Shown: positions 34,706 to 43,248 of the stretch, one piece after another
Position numbering within the stretch: the stretch's first letter is position 1
Layout of the letters: each line of letters begins with the position of its first letter
Origin: an uncultured Acidobacteriia bacterium
GTDB lineage: Bacteria; Acidobacteriota; Terriglobia; Bryobacterales; Bryobacteraceae
DNA: 64,000 nt
Direction of reading: 5' to 3'
NCBI GenBank assembly: GCA_903828455.1
Contig: CAIKMJ010000005.1
Span: forward strand, 32,639-96,638
Program-made: the position numbers and the translations under genes
The notes under the pieces: generated by a model
Databases searched by the model: none
What the model was told of the DNA's origin: nothing
The model's input: the letters and a program-made list of their open reading frames with translations, nothing else

Positions 34706-35979
34706 CAACCCGACGCATTCTTCTCAGCGCGTATCAGTGCGCGCCCGGACAGGGCAGCGTCTCGCAGATCGGGTGGGAATGGTACTCGCGCCTGGCTCCG
34801 CGTGTTCAAGTCACGCTCGTCACGCATGTCCGCAACAGGCAGGCTCTTGAAGCAGTCGGTGCTCCACTGCCGGGTTCCGAAATTATTTACATCGACACGG
34901 AATGGTTCGCGGGGCCACTCTACCGGCTGGCAAAGCGGCTCTTCCCGAAGAGCGAGCATTCGGTCTTCCTGTTGTCCTCGCTCGACTACTACGTGTATGA
35001 CCGGCAGGCGCTGAAACAACTGGCGCACGGAAAAAAAGACTGGGATTTGGTTCACACCGTGACCCCGGTATCTCCCGCCGCATTCACCGTTCTGACGAAG
35101 CTGGGGTTGCCGCTCGTCCGCGGTCCGCTCAACGGCGGCCTGATGACGCCGCCGAATTTCGACGATTACATGCGGGCCGACAGCCCGTGGCTTTATCGCC
35201 TTCGCGGACTCGCAACTCTCTGCCGTCGTCTTGCCGGAAGGGGAATGCCCGATATGACGCTCACCGCCAATGCGGCTACCGAGGCAGCCCTCGCCGAAGC
35301 CGAAAGACGCCGCACTGTTCGGATGCCGGAGATTGCGGTTGAGCCGTCGCTTTATCAGGCCACCGAGTGGCCGGAATTCCCGTGCGCGACCCGCCCGCTG
35401 AAGATACTTTTCGTCGGAAGGCTGGTGCCATTCAAAGCGCTTCCGCTCCTGTTCCGCGCGGTTCAGCGTGCGCAGCAGCAGGGCCCCATCGAAATCACAG
35501 TCGTCGGCGACGGCCCAATGCGCGACGAATGGCAGCGTTCGGCTGCATCCCTTGGAGTTTCCGCGCGCTTCCTCGGGGCACAGCCAGCCGCGGTGGTTTC
35601 GAACGAGATGTCTCGCTGTCACGTTTTGTGCCTGCCAAGTGTTCGTGAATCGGGCGGGGCGGTGCTTCTGGAGGCCATGAGCGCGGCACGGCCGGTACTG
35701 GCGGTCAATTATGGCGGACCGGGAACGCTTGTGAATGAAGAAATAGGCGCTCTTGTGCCTTCCTGCAATCCGTCGGCTGCGATCGAGGGTTTGGAAGCTG
35801 CCTTGCGTAACATCCTGCATGAACCAGCTGCATGGCAGCGTCGCGGAGAAAACGGACGCGTGCATGCCTGCCGGTATCACGCATGGGACAAACGCATCGA
35901 AGACGGTCTCGTGCTCTATTCGAAGCTCATTGATGAGAACAACCCGGGAGCAATGTGCTCTCTGAAAGCCGCTGCATGA
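34702..35979 (+). CDS. Glycosyltransferase family 4
   Basis: 425 residues. N-terminal LLSAYQCAPGQGSVSQIGWEW is typical of a GT4 subgroup in exopolysaccharide loci. The donor domain has ILFVGRLVPFKALPLLFRAV, ITVVGDGPMRDEWQR and the motif SVRESGGAVLLEAMSAARPVLAV, with both Glu residues. Translationally coupled on both sides: ATGA with the upstream GT2 and ATGA with the next GT4. Confidence 0.9.
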   Translation: MTTRRILLSAYQCAPGQGSVSQIGWEWYSRLAPRVQVTLVTHVRNRQALEAVGAPLPGSEIIYIDTEWFAGPLYRLAKRLFPKSEHSVFLLSSLDYYVYDRQALKQLAHGKKDWDLVHTVTPVSPAAFTVLTKLGLPLVRGPLNGGLMTPPNFDDYMRADSPWLYRLRGLATLCRRLAGRGMPDMTLTANAATEAALAEAERRRTVRMPEIAVEPSLYQATEWPEFPCATRPLKILFVGRLVPFKALPLLFRAVQRAQQQGPIEITVVGDGPMRDEWQRSAASLGVSARFLGAQPAAVVSNEMSRCHVLCLPSVRESGGAVLLEAMSAARPVLAVNYGGPGTLVNEEIGALVPSCNPSAAIEGLEAALRNILHEPAAWQRRGENGRVHACRYHAWDKRIEDGLVLYSKLIDENNPGAMCSLKAAA

Positions 35980-37235
35980 AAGACCCCCAAAGATATTTAC
36001 TCGTTACCCATATACCCTTCGCGCGCGATGCAGCAGGACAGCCCGTTACCGACGGACTTTGGGTTCGCGACCTCGTCGGACTCGCCGAATCGGTCGGATC
36101 TGTTCGCGTCGTCGCCCCCGAAGTGCCACGCGAAGCGCTTACCACCTGGGGCCCGACAGCATGCGCATTTCCGGGGCACGCGCCGGTGGAATTCCGCGGC
36201 TTCCCGTTTCTTCGCAGCCGGCGGGATCTGTGGAAGTGGCCTGCGATCCGGGCAGTGCTGCGCGAAGAGGTGAAGGCTGCCAGTCTGGTCCACACGTCTC
36301 ATCTGTTCCGGCCGTGGCTGGGTCTGGCGTACGCGCATGACCTCGCCGTGAAACTGGGAAAGAAGACGATATTCGTTGTTGCCGAGGATTTTCGCGATAT
36401 CCAGACGTGGGAGTGGATTCGCTGCTCGAAGGGCTTCGAGCGTCTGCGCCGCGAACGAACGCTGCGTGCCATTGAGAAACGTGTAACGCGCAGCGCATCC
36501 ACGGCTTCGCTCACGTTTCTCCACACTCCGGCGGCGGTTGAGCGCTACCGGCTCGATGCCAAACAGGCGGTTGCCATCCGCCAGCCGGGTCACACCCGCG
36601 AAGAAGTCATTTCCTCCGAGGCTCTCCGGGCGCGCGTGGCCACGCTCAGTGAAAACCGCCCGCTGCGTCTGGTTGCGGCCTGCCGCCATGTCGGACTGAA
36701 GGGACTCGACATGCTCGTGCAGGCGATCTCTCTGCTTGCCGACCGCGGCATCCCCGTCTCGGCCACGCTCTACGGCGGCGGCCCGGAATCGGAATCACTG
36801 CGCAGTCTGGCAAGCCGGCTCGGCGTCGCGCAACGTATCAAAATGCCCGGCCCGCTGCCCGCCGGTGCCGAACTGAACGAAGCGCTTCGCCGTGCCGACC
36901 TCTTTCTGATGCCGCATCGGACTACCGACTTCGGTCGCGCCTTCTTCGACGCCATGGCCGCCGGACTCCCCGTGCTCGCCTTCCGGACTCCCGCCAGCAT
37001 CGATACCGTTTACGAAGGACTGGACGGTTTTCTCGCGCCGCTCGACGATATTAACGGGCTCGCCGAACGCATCGCCGGGCTGCATCGAAATCGACATCTG
37101 CTCGCGGCCGCTTCTCACGGCGCACGAGCGCGGGCTTTGGAAAATACCCGCGCCGAGTGGTTCCGCCTGCGCGCGAAGTGGACGCTTTCCCTGTTAAACG
37201 AACAGGCCACCGGGGAGCTTGCCCATGCAGCATAA
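35976..37235 (+). CDS. Glycosyltransferase family 4 with altered donor-site acidic residues
   Basis: 419 residues, GT-B fold. N-terminal YLLVTHIPFARDAAGQPVTDGLWVRDL; donor domain LVAACRHVGLKGLDMLVQAI, ATLYGGGPESESLRSL and RRADLFLMPHRTTDFGRAFFDAMAAGLPVLAF. The usual E-x7-E pair is Asp in both positions (DFGRAFFD), a conservative change that may still work. The ATG at 35976 overlaps the preceding stop; an in-frame start 21 bases earlier is less likely. Confidence 0.85.
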   Translation: MKDPQRYLLVTHIPFARDAAGQPVTDGLWVRDLVGLAESVGSVRVVAPEVPREALTTWGPTACAFPGHAPVEFRGFPFLRSRRDLWKWPAIRAVLREEVKAASLVHTSHLFRPWLGLAYAHDLAVKLGKKTIFVVAEDFRDIQTWEWIRCSKGFERLRRERTLRAIEKRVTRSASTASLTFLHTPAAVERYRLDAKQAVAIRQPGHTREEVISSEALRARVATLSENRPLRLVAACRHVGLKGLDMLVQAISLLADRGIPVSATLYGGGPESESLRSLASRLGVAQRIKMPGPLPAGAELNEALRRADLFLMPHRTTDFGRAFFDAMAAGLPVLAFRTPASIDTVYEGLDGFLAPLDDINGLAERIAGLHRNRHLLAAASHGARARALENTRAEWFRLRAKWTLSLLNEQATGELAHAA

Positions 37236-38808
37236 GCGCCTGTTTCGCAATGTTTCGGTCTCGGCTCTCGCCACCGTCATCTATCTGGCTACCCGGTTCT
37301 TTATACCGCCGTTCGTTCTGGCGCACGTCGGCATTGAATCGTACGGTCTCTACGGTACTGCATTCATCCTGGTTTCCTACATCGGCGTTTCGGCAATCGG
37401 ATTCTCGAATGCTTACGTTAAGTACGTAGCCCAATATTTCGCCTCGGGTGAAATGGCACGGGCCAACCGTTTGCTGTCGTCCGGCGTAACGGTTTCGAGT
37501 GCCATCGGGGTTGCAGGGTTTGGTAGCGTGGTGTTGTTCTGGCCCTGGATCGCCCGGTGGATGAACGTACCCGCTTCGCTGGTCGGCGACGCGCGGTTTC
37601 TTGTGTTCACGGTTACGGGAACGTTCTTTGTCTACCTCACGATGTCGGTTTATCGCGATGCACTGACGGGTCTTGAAGAAATCGCGCTAACGCAGAAGGT
37701 TTGGGTCGCGTCGTTCCTTGTCGAGACCGCCCTGATCCTCGGTCTGGTTGGCTCGGGCTCCGGCATTCGCGGCCTCGGCATCGCATTCCTGATCCGAACC
37801 GCAATTGAGGTGGGCGTACATGCCTGGCTGGTCACTTTCCGCTTCCCGGCTCTCCGCATCCGGTTCGCCTGGCCGGATCGTGAATCGCTCAAACTGCTGG
37901 GAAGCTTCGGCGGAATCTGCCAGATCAACTGCCTGCTGGCGACCTTCCTCGGAACGGCGGAGCGAATGATCGCCACTCCGCTGCTCGGACTCTCCGCCGC
38001 CGGTCTACTGGATCTCGGAGGCCGCTTCCCGAATATGGCGACATCGCTTCCGTCCGCATTCTTCTCAGCGGTTCTGCCTTCGGCCTCCGCGGTCAGTGCC
38101 GGCGGAGACGCGACTCGCACGCGCGATATGTATTTCGCCACGTCGCGCTACATGAATACGCTCTCCGGTGTACTTTTCGCGTTCCTTACCTTTGCCGCGG
38201 CGCCCTGCCTGGTCTTCTGGCTGAAGAATGTCCCGGCCGGCGCGGTTCTGATCATGATCGTCTTCGCCGTTTCCTCGCAGATCCACATGCTGACCGGACC
38301 GGGAACCTCCATCCTCAAGGCCAATGGCAAGCCGTGGGTGGAATTTCATTACAGCGGCGCGAACCTTCTGACGCTCGCGATGTTCGTCCCCGCGTCGCGA
38401 CTCCTTCTCGGCAAGTGGGATGTTCAGGGGATAGCCTCCGCGGTTGCACTCTCCACCGTGGTCTCAGCCTGGTGGTTCCTCTATCGCGCGCACCGCATCC
38501 TGGAAGTTCAGGTGGCGCGATTCACCCGGGAAGTCCTGCTGCCCGGCACGCTTCCGTGGCTGGCCTCCGCGCTGTGCATCGCACCGTTCGCCCGCTGGGC
38601 GGCGAGCGGCGACCGTGTTCACGCGGCAATTGCGCTGGTGCCGCTGGGCCTGGTTTATCTCACGATTTCCGCCTTTTTGCTTTTTCTGGTTACCGCAAAC
38701 AGCGAAGAACAATCGGCGGTGCGGAGCTTTTTATCGCGCCTCCGATTCAGTGCACGGCAGTCCGCGCTGGTTTCCGCGGCTGAGTCAGGATTCACCACAA
38801 CTTTATGA
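37225..38808 (+). CDS. Polysaccharide flippase (Wzx-like, MATE/MOP superfamily)
   Basis: 527 residues with about 12-14 membrane segments spread over the full length. N-terminal FRNVSVSALATVIYLATRFFIPPFVLAHVGIESYGLYG is characteristic of PST-type flippases. It would turn lipid-linked repeat units to the periplasmic face, which together with the Wzy-like and Wzz/Wzc-like proteins defines a Wzx/Wzy-dependent pathway. The ATG at 37225 lies 11 bases inside the preceding gene behind GGGGAG. Stop overlaps the next start (ATGA). Confidence 0.88.
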   Translation: MQHKRLFRNVSVSALATVIYLATRFFIPPFVLAHVGIESYGLYGTAFILVSYIGVSAIGFSNAYVKYVAQYFASGEMARANRLLSSGVTVSSAIGVAGFGSVVLFWPWIARWMNVPASLVGDARFLVFTVTGTFFVYLTMSVYRDALTGLEEIALTQKVWVASFLVETALILGLVGSGSGIRGLGIAFLIRTAIEVGVHAWLVTFRFPALRIRFAWPDRESLKLLGSFGGICQINCLLATFLGTAERMIATPLLGLSAAGLLDLGGRFPNMATSLPSAFFSAVLPSASAVSAGGDATRTRDMYFATSRYMNTLSGVLFAFLTFAAAPCLVFWLKNVPAGAVLIMIVFAVSSQIHMLTGPGTSILKANGKPWVEFHYSGANLLTLAMFVPASRLLLGKWDVQGIASAVALSTVVSAWWFLYRAHRILEVQVARFTREVLLPGTLPWLASALCIAPFARWAASGDRVHAAIALVPLGLVYLTISAFLLFLVTANSEEQSAVRSFLSRLRFSARQSALVSAAESGFTTTL

Positions 38809-39512
38809 GCCTTCACAACTCCCTTCGCGTCCGCGGCGTCGGCGGCACCATTCAACTCGCTTACCGACGCGTTTTCAATTTTGGAAAGACCCCGCCTCAC
38901 ATTCTGAGCCGCATGCTCGACCTTGAGAAGTTCGACCGCGAGCACGGCGTGGAGACGGCCGGCCTCATCGAACTGGACCGCCTCCGCATCGACAGTCCGG
39001 TCAAAATTCACGGGACCCGATATGGCGGAATGGCGCCCTGGCGCATGAGAGAACTGCTGAGCAGAATTCCCGGCAGTTTGTGCGGGCACACGTTTATCGA
39101 CATCGGTTCCGGCAAGGGCGCCGTCCTGTTCCAGGCCTCCGCTTTCCCCTTCCGCAAAATCATCGGCGTCGAGTTCTCCCCCGAACTCCACGCGGCGGCG
39201 CTGCGCAATATCCACAACTTCCACAGCCGTACCCGGAAGTGTCACGACATCGCAGCGATCTGTGGTGACGGCGGCGCTTTCGAATACCCAGAGGGTCCAT
39301 GGGTGCTGTTCTTTAACTCGCCGTTCGATGTTCCGGTGTGGCGGCGCGCGGCGGAAAACCTCGCGCGGGCAAAACGCGGAGCGGGCAACAGTTATCTCAT
39401 CTACTCCAACGTCGGGTGGTTGCCCGAAGCGGCGGCATTTGTCCATAGTCTCGATTTCCTGAAGCTGGTGCATGAAGACGACACTTCGCGCATTTACGAA
39501 TTTGTCGGCTGA
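38805..39512 (+). CDS. SAM-dependent methyltransferase (class I)
   Basis: 235 residues. Motif I is TFIDIGSGKGAVLFQAS, followed by KIIGVEFSPELHAAALRNI, and LFFNSPFD in the region of motif IV. The first 90 residues (RVRGVGGTIQLAYRRVFNFG) form an added N-terminal part seen in polysaccharide-locus methyltransferases. It probably methylates a sugar of the polymer. Coupled to the flippase gene. Confidence 0.82.
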   Translation: MSLHNSLRVRGVGGTIQLAYRRVFNFGKTPPHILSRMLDLEKFDREHGVETAGLIELDRLRIDSPVKIHGTRYGGMAPWRMRELLSRIPGSLCGHTFIDIGSGKGAVLFQASAFPFRKIIGVEFSPELHAAALRNIHNFHSRTRKCHDIAAICGDGGAFEYPEGPWVLFFNSPFDVPVWRRAAENLARAKRGAGNSYLIYSNVGWLPEAAAFVHSLDFLKLVHEDDTSRIYEFVG

Positions 39513-39569
39513 GTTCGACAAAGTGAAGTCCATGACTAGTCAGGCGAAGGACCGGGCAGGCAAAAACAA

Positions 39570-40742
39570 ATGAATCGGACGAAAAAAATAGTTCTCGGAG
39601 TCAGTATCGACGCCGTTGGCGCAGCATCCATGCCGGCGGTATTCGCTCTCGCGGGACTCGAAGTGACCGTGATCGGCCCCCGCGGACTTGCGATCACCGC
39701 ATCGCGTCACGTGCGGGAACATATCGCCACTGGCGGTTCGCCGGCGAGTGTGCGGGAAGCGATGGAGGCTCACGTTGCGGAAAACCCCGAGGGGTATGCC
39801 CGCGTAGTGGTGGTGGACGAACCGCTGCTGCGCGAGTTCGTTGAATGCCCGGCCTCGCCCAGGCTGGCCGCGCTGAGCTCTTTTCTCAGCGATGCCTCGC
39901 GCCTCCGCCGAATGCTTTCAAAAATTGACTTCATGCAGGATGCGGTTCATCACGGAGTACCTGTGCCTGCGTTTCAGGTCGTGAGCAGTCCGGAGGAGCT
40001 GAAGGACAGAAATCCGTTTGATCAGCCCTTTGTCGTCAAAAGCGAATTCTCGATGTCCGGCTCAGGGGTCCATATTATCCGGAACGATTCCGATCTGGAG
40101 AGAGCGCTGCCGAAGCTTGCCGGGCCTTTGCTGATTCAGGAATATCTTGCGGGGCCGGTCGGCTCCACGGCGGTCTTATTCCGGAATGGCCGGCCCGCGT
40201 GCTGGTTTTCGTATTACCTCCGGCGCAATTGGCCCCATGTGGTCGCCGCATCCAGTGCGATCGAGATCTGTTCGCTTCCCGAAATTGAGAATATTCTTCG
40301 TAAAGTCGGCAGCACTCGCCAGCTTCACGGCCTCTGCGGAATTGACTGGATCGTAGATGCGAACACGGGCAAGCCGCTGGTGCTGGAGTTGAATCCCCGG
40401 CCCGTTCCGGGGCTTCTTGCCGCCGGCCGGGCCGGAGTATCCTTTCCGGAAGCCATCGCGGATCTGCTGGAGGACGGCACGGCGGTGCAAAGCCCCGCGA
40501 GCGTGTCGCCGCCTCTTTATCGGCTTTTCCCCCAGCATCTCCTCTGGGCAATCGATGAGCGCAGGCCGTGGGAGTTTGTGCGCACTTTTGCCAACGCCCC
40601 GTGGCGCGACCCGAAATTGCTGGTTTGCACGCTTCGGCGGGTCGTCACCCACTATTGGCCGGCCTGGCTGCGCGACGGTCTCAAACGGCTGACGAGAGGC
40701 CACACAAATACTCTGGCGGCAGCTCCGGTGGCAGGCAAATGA
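39570..40742 (+). CDS. ATP-grasp domain protein
   Basis: 390 residues. N-terminal Rossmann-like domain (VLGVSIDAVGAASMPAVFALAG) and ATP-grasp domain: Lys in FVVKSEFSMSGSGV, LLIQEYLAGPVGS, GIDWIVDANTGKPLVLELNPRPVPG with Glu and Asn metal ligands. ATP-grasp enzymes join a carboxylate to an amine or thiol through an acyl phosphate, so this could attach an amino acid or similar group to the polymer or to a sugar acid. It resembles carbamoyl-phosphate synthase-like ATP-grasp proteins; the substrate is unknown. Coupled to the last glycosyltransferase (ATGA). Confidence 0.85.
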   Translation: MNRTKKIVLGVSIDAVGAASMPAVFALAGLEVTVIGPRGLAITASRHVREHIATGGSPASVREAMEAHVAENPEGYARVVVVDEPLLREFVECPASPRLAALSSFLSDASRLRRMLSKIDFMQDAVHHGVPVPAFQVVSSPEELKDRNPFDQPFVVKSEFSMSGSGVHIIRNDSDLERALPKLAGPLLIQEYLAGPVGSTAVLFRNGRPACWFSYYLRRNWPHVVAASSAIEICSLPEIENILRKVGSTRQLHGLCGIDWIVDANTGKPLVLELNPRPVPGLLAAGRAGVSFPEAIADLLEDGTAVQSPASVSPPLYRLFPQHLLWAIDERRPWEFVRTFANAPWRDPKLLVCTLRRVVTHYWPAWLRDGLKRLTRGHTNTLAAAPVAGK

Positions 40743-41602
40743 ATATCCGTCCCATGACGAACAGGATTCCGACGATGCAGGATACCGTGAATACGCCATT
40801 AATTTCGGTCGTCGTCACGACGAAGAACAGAGAAACGCTCCTCCCGCGGGCCATCCAAAGCGTGCTGGCGCAGGTATGGTCCAACCTCGAACTGATCGTG
40901 GTTGACGACGGCTCGGATGTTCCGGTCGTACTGCCCACCGCCGACCCGCGGGCACGCGTCATCCGCAATGAAGTTTCGACCGGTCTTCCCGCGGCGCGCA
41001 ACATCGGCTTTCGCGCCGCGCGTGGCGAGTTCCTGTGCATGCTCGATGACGATGACTGGTATCTGCCCGGCAAGCTGGAGCGGCAGGCACGGTATCTGCT
41101 GGAGAATCCGGAGGTCGCCCTCGTGTTTTCCCGCGTGGTCGTCCGCAACGCGCGTGGAACGGAACGCCGGTACCTGCCGAACACTCACGTCCACACACCG
41201 GAGCTGAATCTGCGCGCCTTCAATGTGATTCACCCCAGTTCGGTGCTGTTCCGTCGCGATGTGTTCGCTCAGATCCAGTTTGAGGCGCGCATCCGAAAGT
41301 ATGAAGACACGCTGTTTTTCAATCTTTGCTGCTTCAAAGTTCCAACGGCGTACCTGCCCGTCGATGTTTCCGTCTGGATGCAGGATGGGCGGCCCGATCA
41401 GCTGACGCGCGTCTACTATGAGCGCAACTTTGTGAACTTCCGGATCGTGTGCGAGGGGTTGCACGACATTCTGATCCGCTATCCGGGAGCCCGCAGGCTT
41501 TACTACGGCCGACTGGCGTTTCAGGCGCTGCGGTGTGCACGCATCGCCGAATTTTTCAGAGCAGCCGCGGCTGCGATGAATCTGTGCGTGGCGGTTGTAT
41601 AA
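40739..41602 (+). CDS. Glycosyltransferase family 2, last gene of the exopolysaccharide cluster
   Basis: 287 residues. LISVVVTTKNRETLLPRAIQSVL, LIVVDDGSD, ARNIGFRAARGEFLCMLDDDDWYLPGKLERQ (DxD region) and IHPSSVLFRRDVF mark a GT-A family 2 enzyme. The start at 40739 overlaps the ATP-grasp stop. The gene ends 23 bases before the convergent end of the NO-signalling operon. Confidence 0.9.
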   Translation: MNIRPMTNRIPTMQDTVNTPLISVVVTTKNRETLLPRAIQSVLAQVWSNLELIVVDDGSDVPVVLPTADPRARVIRNEVSTGLPAARNIGFRAARGEFLCMLDDDDWYLPGKLERQARYLLENPEVALVFSRVVVRNARGTERRYLPNTHVHTPELNLRAFNVIHPSSVLFRRDVFAQIQFEARIRKYEDTLFFNLCCFKVPTAYLPVDVSVWMQDGRPDQLTRVYYERNFVNFRIVCEGLHDILIRYPGARRLYYGRLAFQALRCARIAEFFRAAAAAMNLCVAVV

Positions 41603-41625
41603 GCACTGGTCGTTGCGCGAAAACG

Positions 41626-43248
41626 TTACGGGTGCCGCGCCCCGAAATCCAGCAGAGCTTTAAACTTGGGAGCCGAAGCCGCTTCCTGATTCTGATACTC
41701 GAGTGCGCCGTAATTTCCGAACTTTGTGTAACCTGTGACATCGGTAAAGTGAACGAACACATCCCCGCCCGCCGCGACCCAGTTGGCGAGGTACTGCATG
41801 TACAGGGAGTACATGCGCGGACTCCGGTTCGCCGTGATAAAAAGGGCCGCCAACACGGGATCATTCTGCGCCGCTCCGATCCCCGCCATTGACTGTCCGC
41901 CCTCGTACGCCACCAGCGACACGCCATATCTTTTGGCGACGGCGGCGTTCGCCTGCATCTGTTGCCGCGCGCAGCCGTTGACGTGCGCCAGTCCGATATC
42001 GATGATCTGGTCGGGCGTCATCCTGTCGACCTGAACGGCGTTTGACGGATCGGACAGCGCTCCGAAGCCGCCCGTGGCCGTATCGTCGCAGTCGAAGTAG
42101 GGCGCGACTGCCAGCGCGTCGATACCGGCCGAAGCATTGCGGAATTCGAGCAGCTGATCTGAGAGGTGCGAATTTGCCGCCTGCGATGCCATGGTCCGAA
42201 TGGCCCTGGAGGCGTCCAGTTGCCGGAATATCTGCGTTGCCCGCAACGAAGTGTAATATGCGCCCGCCTGCACCGCGTCGGCGCTCAGGCTCAACTCCAG
42301 CCCGCGCTTCTGCGTCCATCCGTTCTGCGCAAAATCTCCATTCCATGTTTCGTTGGAGTACTCCACGTAATAGTGGAGACCGGGATCGAGCTGGCTGTTG
42401 AGCAGCGCGGCGAACTGGCGAACATAGTCGTCGGTCGCCATCGCCGGAATGTTGAACCAGGGAGTCGCATGGGTGGTGTTGGCGAGCTGCACAATCACTT
42501 CGAGGGGCACGCCGCGCCGTGTCCACGTATAGTCGGAGGGCAGCGCGCGGTCGGACCAGTTCCGTACGGTTGAGTTGTTGGTCAGCATCCACTCCATAAA
42601 GCGAAGCACGCGAAAGCCGGAGAGCCGTCGCAGAAATTCCGGGTTGAACGGATGGGACTGTGCCGTGGCTTCGAAGCCTGGCATGATGAAGCGGATGTTG
42701 CGGATGTAGTCCTGCGGATCGGTGGCCGTGATTTTCAGGAAAACGCCATTTTGCGATTCGGCAACGTGCACCACCATGCGGCCCGGGGCCCGGCTCACAA
42801 TCGCCGCGCTGTTCAGATCGAAAGAGATTGAGCCGCGGCCGTCGTAAAGCAGGGTGTAATCGCCGGCCGGGAAATGAGGCGAATCATCGAGTGCGTTATC
42901 GAGCAGAATGGTTTCGGCATACTGGTCCGGCAGCAGCGAAGTCACCCAACCCCGCTCGTCCAGTTGCAGCGCGGGCCCGTGCCCCCAGGGAGCGCCAACC
43001 TGCTGAGCAATCCACGGCCGCGCCGTCTTAAAGACATCGACGAACGGTAATTCGCGGGAATAATCGGCAATCTGGCTCAGGTTCGTGCCAATGCCCGGGT
43101 GCGGCTCGCGGAGCGTCTTCGCCGGAGTGTAAGCCGTTATCAGAATGAGCGCCGCCGCGGCTGCGATGTAGCTCAGGACGGCCGTTCCGCCGCGCCAGTG
43201 CCGGCCTGTTCGTGCCGCACCGGGAATCGAAGACGACTTCTGCGTCAT
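41626..43248 (-). CDS. Exported glycoside-hydrolase-like protein, last gene of the H-NOX operon
   Basis: 540 residues. An N-terminal membrane anchor or signal (TAVLSYIAAAAALILITAY) is followed by HPGIGTNLSQIADYSRELPFVDVF. A beta-rich part comes next, then a probable TIM barrel with FRVLRFMEWMLTNNS, GVPLEVIVQLANTTHATPWFNIP and HYYVEYSNETWNGDFAQNGW near residue 298. The Asn-Glu pair there resembles the acid/base site of clan GH-A glycosidases. Homologues are often labelled cellulose-binding protein. Its ATG overlaps the kinase stop (ATGA), so it is cotranslated with the NO-sensing kinase. Likely acts on surface or extracellular polysaccharide; activity is inferred. Confidence 0.72.
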   Translation of the reverse strand: MTQKSSSIPGAARTGRHWRGGTAVLSYIAAAAALILITAYTPAKTLREPHPGIGTNLSQIADYSRELPFVDVFKTARPWIAQQVGAPWGHGPALQLDERGWVTSLLPDQYAETILLDNALDDSPHFPAGDYTLLYDGRGSISFDLNSAAIVSRAPGRMVVHVAESQNGVFLKITATDPQDYIRNIRFIMPGFEATAQSHPFNPEFLRRLSGFRVLRFMEWMLTNNSTVRNWSDRALPSDYTWTRRGVPLEVIVQLANTTHATPWFNIPAMATDDYVRQFAALLNSQLDPGLHYYVEYSNETWNGDFAQNGWTQKRGLELSLSADAVQAGAYYTSLRATQIFRQLDASRAIRTMASQAANSHLSDQLLEFRNASAGIDALAVAPYFDCDDTATGGFGALSDPSNAVQVDRMTPDQIIDIGLAHVNGCARQQMQANAAVAKRYGVSLVAYEGGQSMAGIGAAQNDPVLAALFITANRSPRMYSLYMQYLANWVAAGGDVFVHFTDVTGYTKFGNYGALEYQNQEAASAPKFKALLDFGARHP

